From Sipunculus nudus (taxonomy: Eukaryota > Annelida > Sipuncula > Golfingiida > Sipunculidae): DNA of 64,000 nt. Below, piece after piece: positions 34,764 to 46,661 of the stretch. A program made the position numbers and the translations under genes. The stretch spans positions 55,183,058 through 55,247,057 of the forward strand of contig CM049310.1 of assembly GCA_026874595.1 (NCBI GenBank). The letters run 5' to 3'. How positions within the stretch are numbered: the stretch's first letter is position 1; each line of letters starts with the position of its first letter. The notes beneath the pieces are model-generated. The model had not been told where the DNA came from and searched no databases. It was given only the letters and a program-made list of their open reading frames with translations.

Positions 34764-36070
34764 TCTCAAAAATAGAGAAAAAAAATGCATAAACTTTAAA
34801 AAAAATACAGGTGGTTCCACCAGTCTGCAGAAACTAATAAAATCACTTATTGGTCAATATCCATGCAAAGAATCATGGTGATCTCTGCATTATTTGTTCA
34901 GATACTTCAGCTTTTGTATCAAATTTTCCATTATTCTGAGGGATACTTCAAGGGCCTATAGCTTGAAGGATGTGGGTAACAGAGACCTAATTTCCGGTTT
35001 CCATGTAGACTTTTCATGGGTCTCCCAGTATTTCAAGAATGAAGATTCTAGGTCCAGTTGTTATGATTTGTGCCCTGTAAACAGATGTTCATATCTTTAA
35101 AGGTCTCAAAAATAGAGAAAAAAAATAGTAAAAAACCCCGAAAAATACAGGTGGTGCCACCAGTCTGCAGAAACTGATGAAACACTCCATGATCAATATC
35201 CATACAAACAATTATGGTGATCTCTGCATTAGTTGTTCAGATACTTCAGCTTTTGTATCAATTTTTCCATTATTCTGAGGGATACTTTGGAGTGCCATAG
35301 CTTGAAGGATATGGGTAACAGAGACCTAATTTCAGGTTTCCACAGACACTTTTCATGGGCCTCCTTGCATGACAAAAATGAAGATTCTAGGTCCTGTTGT
35401 TACAATTTGTGCCACGTAAACAGATGACAGCATCCTTAAAGGTCTCAAAAATAGAGAAAAAAATTTGTAAAAATTTGAAAGAAATACAGGTGGCACCACC
35501 AGTCTGCAGGAACTGATGGAACACCTCTTGATTAATATGTATGCCAAAAATTATGTCCATCAGTGTTGTAGTTATTGAGATGTTGCAGTTTGTTTTTATC
35601 ATATTTTCCATTATTCTGGGGGGTAATTGGGAGCCCAACAGCGCAAAGGATATGGGTAACAGAGACCATATTTCAGGTTTCCATGGAGAATTTTCATAGG
35701 TCTCTCACTGTGTGAGGAATGAAGATTCTAGGTCCAGTATTTACAATTTGTGCCCTGTTGACAGATGTTCACATTTTTAAAGGTCTCAAAAATAGAGAAA
35801 ACAATTCGTAAAAAATAAAAAAATACAGGTGGTGCCACCAGTCTGCAGACACTGATGAAACATCTCATGATTAATATGTATGCAAAAAATAATGAACATC
35901 AGTGATGTAGTTAATGAGATATTGAAGTTTTTGTATAAAATTTTTGACTATTCGGGGGGGGGGGTACTTTGGGGCCCCCATAGCTTGAAGGATATGGGTA
36001 ACAGAGACCTAATTTCTGGTTTCCATTGAGACTTTTCATAGGTCTCTTAGTGTGTCAAGAATGAAGATTC
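34764..36070 (-). repeat. 339-bp tandem repeat array, four copies
   Basis: Each copy starts (AG)GTCTCAAAAATAGAGAAAA, near 34764, 35103, 35443 and 35782, giving periods of 339-340 bp. It continues with AATACAGGTGGTGCCACC, AGTCTGCAGAAACTGATG and TTTTCCATTATTCTGAGGG. Then come TATGGGTAACAGAGACC, TTTCAGGTTTCCA and AATGAAGATTCTAGGTCC. Frames on both strands are repeat translations. The array ends at CAGTCAGCTGAGCTAAAAA (about 36074), the inverted start of the element family seen at 19968. Confidence 0.9.
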
Positions 36071-37147
36071 TTACAGTCAGCTGAGCTAAAAATCAAAAGG
36101 AATCTTATATAAGATTATATAAGTTAAATCTGAAAACAATGTATAAATCCAAACTGAAGTTATCATCTGGAAACCAAAATTGGGACAGATGGCCCCTGTG
36201 ACCTTGACCTTTGACATTGTGTCCACAAAATAAATCATGTTCTTCTCCAATTGGCAGGTCAACTATATGTGCAAGATGAAAGGTTTGGGATGAAAAGTTT
36301 AGCTAAAAATGCATCCGCAATCTTTCTAGATATGTTGGTCCTGTGACCTTGACCTTTGACCTCATGACCCCAAAATCAATAAAGTAACTGTGTTAGAGGT
36401 GGGCCTTATATTGAGTCCAAATTGAACACTATTTGTCAAAACAAACTTGAGTTGACTTCAGGAAACAAATTTGATGGACATATAGAAAGACGAACATACG
36501 GACGGACATGTGAAATTAATATAGGGCAACCGCCTTTTCAAGCGAGCCCTAATAAACAAGGTTTCAGGGCACAGTTGTGAATATGATATTTTCAATATAA
36601 TTTGACAGTCTCAAAATTAAGGAAGAAATGCATCAAAAATAAAAAAAAAAATACAGATGACACACTCGTTCTTCAGGAACTGAAGAAACCAATCATAACT
36701 AATTAACACATATGATTTCAGGACACTGGTGAAACCATAATTAAGAAACCTATATAATTGCTGTCATTTAACGGTCTCCAGAACAGAAAAAAATCGTAAA
36801 AATGAGAAAAAAAATTACAGGTACCGCAACCAGTTTTCGGAAACTGACAAAACTAGTCATGGTAAATATTTAAGGCAAGATTAAGGGCAATCCATGCAAT
36901 AATTATCAAGATACTGTAGGTTTTGTATCTCCTGTTTAATTATTTGAGGGATATTTACAAGCCCCATAGTTTTGAGGATATAGGTCACACTGACCCTATT
37001 CCAGATTTCCAAGGAGTTTTTTTATTGACCTCTCCGGATGTACATTAAGAAGTTTCTATGTCCAGCGATTACGAGTTTAGCCCTGCTAAAGGACAGAAGG
37101 ACAAAGCGCCATTCCTATATTCCAGTTGATTTCAGTCAGCTCAGCTA
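36071..37147 (-). repeat. Nested minus-orientation repeats flanking the satellite
   Basis: 36119-36553 carries CCTGTGACCTTGACCTTTGA twice, with a perfect DR1 at 36350-36362, and ends at AGCGAGCCCTAATAAA, a repeat start in minus orientation. 36600-37147 has two degenerate relatives of the 339-bp unit (36608 and 36773). It ends CAGTCAGCTCAGCTAAAA, the inverted form of the 19968 start. Confidence 0.6.
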
Positions 37148-37545
37148 AAAAAACAAAATGGAAATTTGAGATTATCAAGTGTCTTATTTATACTAGTTTG
37201 CATTCACTCTTTGCATTCGACTCCCGACGGAGAGCTAAAGCTTAGTTTATATAGTCTATTCTTTGGGCAATATTCTGTTTTTAGTGCGTACTATATTTGT
37301 CTTTATATTATTCTTTATAGTATATGTGACATAGGTTTCTTCCTATTGAACTCAAGATGAACTCGGTCGGATTTATACAATACATGCCAAGCAGGGTTAA
37401 ACAGAATATACTTTTTTTTAGGTAGGAACAGTTACACAGCTGCTATGGAAACACTGACGCTTTAAAGCAAAACAGGACAGCAGTTGCAGTGCAGAAAAAG
37501 GAACAAACTGCTGTTTTTTGCCTTGAGAAATGTTTATTTTTTGGC
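37148..37545. other. AT-rich intergenic DNA
   Basis: Nothing was recognised. Confidence 0.4.
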
Positions 37546-37908
37546 AAAACACGACTTGCTCCATCAATTACTACCAGTGCATTTTTTAAAGTTTAATATT
37601 ACCATTAGTGTTTCATTAAAAGAATATTAGAAATGGAAGGTTATTATAATCTGTTTATATTTCTAAATTCTTGTTGTAGGAGGCGGATCTAATTACAGCC
37701 AAATCACTCAGTATGATAATCTGGAAAAACACGACTTGCTCAACTACTTACTACCAGTGTATTATTTAAAGTTTAATATTACCATTAGTGTTTCATTAAG
37801 GGAAAAAGAAAATAGAAATGGAAGGGTATTATAATCCGTTTATATTTCTAAATTCTTGCAGTAGGAGGCGGATCTTTTTACAGCCAAATCGCTAAGTATG
37901 ATTTCTTA
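37546..37908 (+). repeat. Two-copy tandem duplication, about 180 bp
   Basis: Copies start with AAAACACGACTTGCTC at 37546 and 37726. They share TTTAAAGTTTAATATTACC, TTTATATTTCTAAATTCTTG, GTAGGAGGCGGATCT and ACAGCCAAATC. Divergence is low, with a few small indels. Confidence 0.88.
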
Positions 37909-38179
37909 TGCCAATCAGGTGAATGACTTCAGTATTCAATCAGTATTACTATAATCACTTACAATTATACTAAAATGTACTAAATCACCATAACTGGTTT
38001 TAGTTTACAGGATGATTCCCAAAATATTTTTCATTTTCTGACTTGCAGGGTTTGGATGTATACTGGACAATGTGGGACAAAGACTTAAGGATGCTATAAA
38101 AGTAGAACTTCGAATTTCCGTATCTCTTTTTGCCGGAAAATTCGTTTTTCCGAAATATCAATCGAGGAACCGAAATTCA

Positions 38180-38220
<41 letters not shown>

Positions 38221-38584
38221 CACGTATCAAATATATAACAATTATTAGAAAAACACATTAGGTTTTAAACAGTAAGGACATTATTTTTATAGAATAGGTT
38301 AATTCTAAACCAGGTGTATATGTAGACATATATTTCATTGTAAACTAAAAATGGAAGCATGTATATATTATCTTAATTATTAATATATTTCTTATTCAAT
38401 ATTTAAGTGTTTTCTTTGAATAGCAAGGGAATGATCACATTGACTGTTCTGTTCATGATGTCTGTCAAAGGTGTGTAATACGTCACAGGAGCCATTAAAG
38501 GTTTTAAAGTCACATGCGTCTTAGTTATGTGAGCTACATTTCCCCATCGAAAACCTATTACATAACATTGAACCCCCTCCCCTA
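37909..38584. other. AT-rich DNA with (AT)n at 38182-38218
   Basis: The AT microsatellite is flanked by ordinary AT-rich sequence; no gene. Confidence 0.6.
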
Positions 38585-38672
38585 CCCCCCCCCCCCCCCC
38601 CGGTGGCTCTAGACTGTGTGGCTAGGGGGGGGGGGGGATATATAACCATATCCACCTTTATTGACGCCACTG
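38585..38672. mobile_element. hAT-type end with poly-C/poly-G hairpin
   Basis: Seventeen C (38585-38601) face thirteen G (38625-38637) across 23 nt. ATTGACGCCACTG at 38660-38672 is the exact inverse of the CAGTGGCGTCAAT terminus at 30824. This is probably the right end of a second copy of that MITE; its left end and duplication were not found. Confidence 0.55.
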
Positions 38673-39026
38673 ACTGTCATTAATAGATACTTTGTGAATT
38701 CTCTTAAGAAAATGGCAGTCCTACAAGTTGTCAAAAAAATTATGGAGACATCCGGCAGCAGTTCTGCCAAAGCAAAGGATTTCACCAAGGTTTTTGGTCT
38801 GGCTGTCATTTGAAGGCTTTCTTGATGCACATGTATCGAACTATTCTGCTTTGTTTAAGTGTCCTTCTTTAGGAAATATCAGCCGCAGGACAAAGGATAT
38901 TTAACCTATTGAATAATTACTACGAGTTCATTAATGATGCTCATTCATGGCTGATGCCATGTAACAGCTGTGCGTGTTGTGAAGAAGCTTCTAAAGACTG
39001 AATGTGCCATTGTTAAGAACAATATT

Positions 39027-41600
39027 CAGTGGCGGATCCACAAATTCGAGACTAGGGGATGAGGTACTGGTGGGTATAAGGCAATCAATATAATTAATAC
39101 GGAGTTGGGTTTTTTCTAGACCACGGTTTACCAGCTTCCGTTCTGATTTGACTCTCCGAATTCGGCAGACGTATCGGTGGTGTGCTCTTCTAGTTCACAT
39201 ATATTTGTTCACCTTGCGAGTGGCAGAACAAAAATATACGAATGGGTGGCTTCCACACGGGGACAAAGGAGAGGTCCTTTATCATAATGGTTTATAAGAA
39301 AATATATTTCGTATTACCTCCAACATGAAATCGACTATTGATATGTCTTTACCCTATAAACCTTTACAAATGTTCAGCAAAACATTTATCGCCTGTCACG
39401 CCTTTTTCAAGAGGCGACCTGTAATCCCAAATGAACCCCATTTCCATTATATCGCCTGTTAAGGAATTTTACTCTGTCAAAAGGAATAAAAGAACACATG
39501 TCCACATGAATCTTTTAATAGGGGGCACTTTTCCGTTGAGTGGACAAAATGAGCTGAGACCCTTTACACGATCACCGTTTACAGGTATGTTGATTTTTAT
39601 ACATTCAGAAGTATCTTTCAATAGAAGTTGGGCCGATTTATGGGTTGCTTGAAAAAAAGTTTTTTTTTCTGTAAAGAAAGCCCAAGGGGATTGCACACAC
39701 TTCAAAGGGTCCTGAATCTCTTCGGGACTTTGAAACCCCCGCTAGAATCTACTAATCAGTCGTTCGTTCATACGTCCACGTTTAATTTAAAACATTGTCA
39801 TGGTTCAGAAACACGGGTTCACCAGGCGAGTGGCAGAACCACTGCATACGAATTGCATAGTCGGGGACAAGGGAATAGCCCCTTATAATTATTTCATTGT
39901 GGAATTGTTATTATGGCACTTTAGAAAAAATATATTATGGTGATTCCGATTACCTCAAAAAATGTAATGGATTACGTAAACAGTTTTACTCTACCCCTCT
40001 ACAAATTTTCAGCAAAATCTGTATATTATATTTTGCGTTAATTTGTTGAAAGACAATGCAACGAACCAAGGCTGAAGTTGGTTCTTTGCTAAATGCTTTC
40101 ATCAAAATATGTCAACCTGCTTTTTTTTTATCTGGGAGAGTTGTCAATTTTGCATCAGACCTGTTTATTCCATGACAATTTACAGTACTTAAACCAAAAA
40201 TTTACTATTGTTGGAATTTGTTTTCCTGGGCCTATCTTTTTCACATTGGCAGCTAAACGTTTCGCGTACAAGAGACTTCAACGGCATATACATGTGAATA
40301 CAATTAACGCATGTGTCTGTTAACATGCCTTAGACTATACCCTCAACTGACTACACTGAATTAACATCGTGTTTTACGATGTCGCCGGAGCTTCAATTAA
40401 TATAAAACATCTTTATATAATTTCACGGTAGAATGCTTCTTTATACAATCGTTATATCTGTGATATTTTCCAAGCAATGAAGCTGTCGGACCTATTTCGT
40501 TATCGGGAAAAAAATCTTCTCACTTAAAAATTCGTACACCCTGTATATGCCTCACATCTCTTTCCAAAATTTATTTTTTTGGTGTGATTTCTGGAATAGA
40601 ATACTTTTTCTTTCTATGTTGCAATTTTGGGGGAGGGTTTGTTCCTGGAGAATTCTAGCAGAAGTAATCTTTATATCATATAAGTGAAACACATGACAAA
40701 AGTTCCTGCAAAAACCTTAGGATTAAAATATGCGTCGTTTAGTTCCTATCAGCTCATTACATACATATGCATCAGATAGAGCCGTGGATTTTCCACGGGA
40801 GCAGCTAGTATAGAGATTAATTATTACTATATACGAAATATATTTTCAGTTTATGAAAATTATAATTTTTTTTTATTTCACCTTTATGAATAAAACCTAA
40901 AGCCAAATTCATTTGCAAAGTTAATTACAGGTACACGGTGGCGGGTATGGGAGGGGATGTCCCCCTCTGATATTGAGAATGTTTATATATGCAATGTAAA
41001 GAGGACGTTTTGAGGCACCTTACACAAGAAATATGAGGATTTTCTGTTCCTCAACTCCTGTTCTCTTAGATGTATTTGCATAACGTGGTCAAAATTCAGA
41101 GGTTGGGGGTTTACGTGTGGCCGGCTATTAAGTTATATTTCTTCACAATTTTGAAAATTAATTTGAAGGTCAAAACATTCAATCATTTGTATCATGTTGA
41201 CATCTATATGGTGAAAATGCGCATCTAAGGTTTATAACTTGCAAAATTACATCATTCAAATGCAGTCCGCGTGGTAATATACTTGATGTGTTCAAGTCAC
41301 ATGTTACACTTACGTGTGCTCTTGCTGTTATGGCCAAGCAGAGTATAATAACGGAAAGACTTCCCCCCCCCCCTCAGTATAGAAACATTCAGATGCTCTC
41401 CTAATCTAAGGACTGTTCATTGATACAATCAACTTATGAGTTGCCATATAATAAACGTTTAATATATTAATTATTAAATTGCGAATAAAAAAATATAAAA
41501 AAATGAAAATCAGTTACGAATAATTGGGAAAAGAAATAGATAAATGAACGAAGCACAGCCAAACGACCCCCCCCCCCCCCTCACCCTGGATCCGCCATTG
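39027..41600. repeat. Inverted CAGTGGCGGATCC ends bounding 2.6 kb
   Basis: CAGTGGCGGATCCA at 39027 is matched in inverse by TGGATCCGCCATTG ending at 41600; the similarity extends 8 bp outward (ACAATATT and ACAATTTT). hAT-type elements often start this way. No 8-bp direct duplication was found, so the two ends may belong to separate fragments. The span includes two diverged direct copies of GCGAGTGGCAGAAC blocks (39210 and 39825) and a hairpin plus CTAGT at 40782-40809. No transposase was recognised. Confidence 0.35.
40782..40809 (+). mobile_element. Helentron-like 3' end
   Basis: CCGTGGA (40782-40788) pairs with TCCACGG (40792-40798), followed 6 nt later by CTAGT (40805-40809). The matching 5' end was not found. 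Confidence 0.4.
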
Positions 41601-43440
41601 AAAATTGTATAGAAGCACTTGAAGTTTTGATGAATGTATACCTGGACCAAACTTTAGCTGTTTCAAAGAAAATAGTACCCAGACCAGCATACTCCGCAGA
41701 AAATGGAGGATGATATGATCATAAATTTTGAGAGGCAATTTTAGTCAAGAATTTTATCACACTTCAAATGCTGATGAGGAATACGGAAAACTTCATAGGG
41801 AGTAAGTTAAATATATGTGCAGTCATTACAAAGAACTGCCTTCCTTCAAAGGGGATGAGGCACTGCATGAGCTGACACCATGAACTTATTGTGGTGGAAA
41901 TACGTGGAAGAAGTGCAGAAAATAGGTAATAACTTGGCGAGGCAGCGTTTAAAACCATGTTGGAAATTACAATTCATGTTTCCACAGTTTTTGTAATGAG
42001 AGGCTTCAGTGAACAGAAACTGATTAAAACAAGAACCAGGACATAGTTTACACACCAAGAGCCTAGACAAGCTAATGAAAATGTATATTGAAGACTTTCA
42101 TAAGCCTTTGATATCATGCTGCACTGCTCGTAAAAGAAGACTTTTGGCATATGATTGTAAATTCAGAAAACTTCAGATCATAATGTCTGCACATCTGTGA
42201 TAAATAAAAAATCAATAGTTTAGGTTTAGTCACTTTCAGAGGCAGTATAAGAAAATTGCCAAAATGCAGGTGTATTTTATATAAATTAGAAATTAATAGT
42301 AGATACTGAAAGATTTATATTGTTTCAAATGTATAGATTTTATAAAACTGTTGTTACATGAGCGTAAAAGTTTGCTTGTATGACTTGATTTAAATATCAG
42401 TGGTTCGCTTAAATAAAACGGGATTGGATAATTTAAGGAGGATCCTTGGAATAAAATTGTACAGAGGAACCCCTGCTTAAATATATTCCTGACCTCGCAA
42501 AAATATCGAAACTGCTCATGAACCAGGCCGTCACAAGTCGCATGTCCTGGGTTGTCAGCAGTCAGGGAAAAGTCAGGGAATTTGATAAAAAGTCAGGTAG
42601 TTTGGGTAAACCTGCTGCGCCCCACCCCGCACTTAGATAAAGAATAAATCGACCCGCACCTGCCCGGTACATTTAGATTCAGCAATTTTTTTTTACCAAA
42701 ATGTCATCCCCGCAGATTAACATAAGAAACAATCAAAAAGGTATAACCAACTGAAAAAATATGATTTATTTTCATATGTTTATGTAAAAGACCATTCCTT
42801 TGTGAATAAACAGCGTTACCATGTCTGCTGATAGTATCACTTTTCCAGTTTTTTTCGCTGGTACACAACGGACTGTCACAGAATTACAATTTTTTTATTT
42901 TTAGAATTAACACTTGTTAAAATGCAATTTTTACTGCAATTTACCAACATAATTCACATGATTAAAGTTAAAACATTTTCCATGCAAATGTTGCAATATG
43001 GAATTATAAAATAAACTCAAGCATCAATTTCTGTTAAGTATGTATATGCCTTGAGATACACTACTGATCACTAGCTGAACTAGATTGGGGTTAAAACCTA
43101 GTCCACGTGTGTTTATGTCAATTGAGGATCTCATCCAGCTCATGGACTAAATTTTATCAACAACTCAGATCTAGAAATGCATGTTGTTTTTATTGTTTGC
43201 TGAAAATTTGGATCTGACAGTGGCAGAAAAACTGTGCTTTTACTGAGATCTAGACTTTATAGTCAAAGGGGATTTCCCAGTGTGTGACGTCACTGCCGAG
43301 TTGACAGTGTTCATGGATGGGCCAATAGTTTTTGAAAAAATCACACAACCTCATGTTTTTAGTGAAAAATTGATAGAAAAATGTTTTCCTTCAGGAATTT
43401 GGCTCATTTAAAAAAAAATCTATATTAATATTTTTTTTGT
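41601..43440. other. AT-rich intergenic DNA
   Basis: No gene was recognised. 42590-42660 has CCCGCACCTGCCC-type GC blocks resembling 45860-45910. Confidence 0.4.
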
Positions 43441-43445
43441 ATCGA

Positions 43446-45213
43446 CAGACTAAGTCTGGAGATACTATGGTTGAGGCACGGTTGCGCCGTCTCCGCCGCC
43501 GCAGAGATTTACTTTGGACGCGATAACTCAAAAAATATTTTGCGTATCTTTACCAAACATGACATGTGCATAGACATCGGTAAGAGGACGAAGACTATTT
43601 AAAATGGGGTCATGACTTTTACTAGGAGAGTGAACTTGACCTTGAATAGGTCCATTTTGGGAGGAAGTCACACAAATTCTTTAATATCTCAAGAAATCTT
43701 GCATGGATTGATCCAAAAATCAAATTGACCGAAGATCTTAGATAGTGTTGTCATGAACCAGAAACTGGTGGCGCCACCTGTCATCTTTTCTTGTTTTCAT
43801 GCCATTTAATACCCCCAACATTGCCATTTAACAGTACTGTGAGCATTATAAGTAAAAAACTAACGGACAGATTTTTTTTTTATATTATGCATATACATAG
43901 ACATGGGTTATGGGATGATGTATATTTAAATTGGGGTCATGACCTTTCCTATAAGAGTGGCCTTGACCTTGAATATTGACATATATGGTGAAAATCACAT
44001 TAAATCATAAATATCTCAATAAGGGATGAATGCATTGGTCCAAAAATCAAATTGACCGATGATCTTGGATAGCTATGTCTTTTGCGGAAGACAGGTGACC
44101 CAACCTTCTGTCTTTCTCTTGTTTTCGTGCCTTATAATACACCCATCATTGCCACTTGACAGTACTGTGAGCATTATAAGTCTAAAACTTTTTAACAGAT
44201 TGGGCTGAAATTGTGCATGTACATTGATCTTGGATACCTCCATCTTATAATCATGACTGGTGGCGCCATCTGCAATCGTTTGCCGTGGCGTCCATCTTTA
44301 ATGTGCTTTGGGTGAAAATTGCTCATATCTCCGGAGTGGTCCAAGGTATTAGTCTGAAATTTGACATGTCCATCCACCTCGGAAAACTTTTCTCGTAAAT
44401 CAGACAGGTGGCGCCACCTACCTTCCCGTTTTTGTTGAATAAATTAATGCCCTTTTCTGAGGAGTGATTGGCACTATTGGTCTGACATTGTGCCTATCCA
44501 TAGATCTTGCACTCTTCCATCTTTTACTTATGAGAGGTGGCACCATCTGCAATCGTTTTGCCGTGGCGTCCATCTATAGATGTGCTTTCGATGAAAATTG
44601 CTTTTATCTCCGGAGTGGTTCAAGGTATTTTTCTGAAATTTGGCATGTCCATCCATCTTTGAAGTTTTCTCATAAACAGACAGGTGGCGCCACCTCCCTT
44701 CCCTTTTTTGTAGAATAAATTCATGCCCTTTTCGCAGGTGTGATTTGGCCTATTAGCCTGAAATTGTGCATATTTATAGATCTTGGACTCCTTCATCTTG
44801 TACGCAAGACTGGTGGCGCCTTCTGCAATCGTTTTGCCATGGTGTCCATCTGTATATGTGCTGTAGATGAAAATTGCTCATATCTGATGAGTCCTTCAAT
44901 GTGTTGGTCTCCAATTTGGTATGTACATCCATCTTGCAGTTTTCTCGTCAACCAGACAGGTGGCGCCACCTACCTTACCATTTATATAATATAAATATAT
45001 AAATTTATCCCCTTTTCATAAGAGTGATTCTCTTTATTGGCCCCCATATTTGGTGAAAAATATGGTTTCTCAAGTTGATAGATGGAAGAAACCAAAGTGA
45101 CTTTCCAAATGTCAGTATATGCTGCTGAAGATGGGGGTACTATTCTTAAAAGGGGGGGGGGATTAATCGTCTGGCGATACTATGGCACCTAAGGTGCCAA
45201 GAAATATCTAGTG
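43446..45213 (+). mobile_element. Helentron-like element with 276-bp tandem units
   Basis: It starts at the palindrome CAGACTAAGTCTG (43446-43458), inside CTGGAGATACTATGG. A near copy, CTGGCGATACTATGG, lies at 45171-45185. A 3' hairpin, GGCACCT-A-AGGTGCC (45184-45198), is followed by CTAGT at about 45210. The interior is a tandem array. CAGGTGGCGCCACCT recurs at 44405, 44681 and 44957, exactly 276 bp apart, alternating with TGGTGGCGCCATCTGCAATC-type half-units; older, more diverged units lie from 43560 to 44200. Frames at 44464-44994 are array translations. No coding capacity. Confidence 0.65.
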
Positions 45214-46256
45214 AGATTTGGAATACTTTTGCTTGACCTTGAGAACAGTATTTGCTCACCACAGTTCACACTTTTATTTGACAAAAAAGTTAATCCTGTT
45301 CAGTGAAGATCAGCTAAATAACTGAAAGGAGAAGACTATGGAACTGCAGAGAGAGTCAGCTCTATGTCATGGTCTCAGATGGTCACCATTTGGTCTTTAT
45401 CTCATTCTGCTTTGCCAATGCAGTCCTCTAAACTAGCCAGTAATCTTTGGCTAATCCATGATTAGCACCTCTTAGGATTTGTGAGTTATGTAAAGCTATA
45501 TCCAGCTGGTGACAGAGTCAGATGCAGCCCATGCAGCAACTAATGTAAGATCACAGGTATTATCATGGCGCTCTTCCTTCAGCCGTGTTATGTAACATAT
45601 GAGACTGGCCACAAGTATAGGCCTACCGTTTACATATACAATACTGCTGCCAGGTACATTAGTACAATATCATGCTTAGTGGTCCCTGCAAAAAGATGAA
45701 TCTGTCTCATCACTCAGGGATTTTATATTTCACATGTGCAGTATAGATATTCAGAAAATGGAATAACCGAAGGACCATAAACAGACCTGCAGTACTTACG
45801 TAGATGTAATCGCTATAACCATGTTTTCGGCCTGCAGAAACCGGTAAAAAATATCAAGTAACCCGCCCCGCATATCCCAGGTTTTGCCCGCACCTGCCCC
45901 GCCCCGCAAATTTTTTTTACACGTCCCGCCCGTAGAAATCATAAAAAAAAGCAGCATGCGGAGGGGGTTAGGGTCCACGCAGGGCTCTAGCACAGACCTT
46001 GAGAGAACTGTACAGACATTTTTAATACAGTGTCTTTCTGTATTAAAAATGTTGTCCAAATTTTTAAATACCATTTTCATAAGATAATCTGTGGTTAATC
46101 TTCATTTCCACTGTTTCTGTGCTCTGAAATGGTGTCTTCTGCTTTTCTTCAGCAGTTAATTATACTTCATTTAAACCGTAAAAAGTAAAAAGTCACGAAA
46201 AATAACACGCCTTTAAACAAAGTAAAGATGTCAGCAGGTGTCAAACATGTCTCCGG
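45214..46256. other. Intergenic DNA with GC-rich C-run block
   Basis: 45855-45960 holds CCCGCCCCGCA-type runs; frames there are low complexity. No gene. Confidence 0.4.
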
Positions 46257-46602
46257 CGGGTTTGGGTGTTTCCCCTGTTTCTCATTAAGGAATTTATATT
46301 GACACCTGTTTAACAAATATGTGAATCACAAAACGTTTCCATTTCATGCGTGTGGTAATTAATTTTAACTTGAGAGAAATGGCAGTTTTTGCAGTATATA
46401 GGCTATGTTATGTCACACTCTCTTTCTTCGGGTTTGGGTGTTTCCCCTGTTTCTCATTAAGGAATTTATATTGACACCTGTTTAACAAATATGTGAATCA
46501 CAAAACGTTTCCATTTCATGCGTGTGGTAATTAATTTTAACTTGAGAGAAATGGCAGTTTTTGCAGTATATAGGCTATGTTATGTCACACTCTCTTTCTT
46601 CG
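46257..46602 (+). repeat. Perfect 172-bp tandem duplication
   Basis: 46258-46429 and 46430-46601 look identical base for base, starting GGGTTTGGGTGTTTCCCC and ending CACTCTCTTTCTTC. The identity implies a very recent event, gene conversion, or an assembly duplication. Confidence 0.95.
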
Positions 46603-46607
46603 TTTGG

Positions 46608-46608
<1 letters not shown>

Positions 46609-46640
<32 letters not shown>

Positions 46641-46661
46641 ATATAAATATATATATATATA
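46609..46661. repeat. (AT)n microsatellite with self-complementary interruptions
   Basis: An AT run broken by TTTA and AAAT, giving an imperfect palindrome. Confidence 0.9.

Noticed and set aside
34764-36070. CRISPR-like regular repeats
   Set aside because: Units of about 339 bp repeat along their whole length with no unique spacers; an ordinary tandem array.
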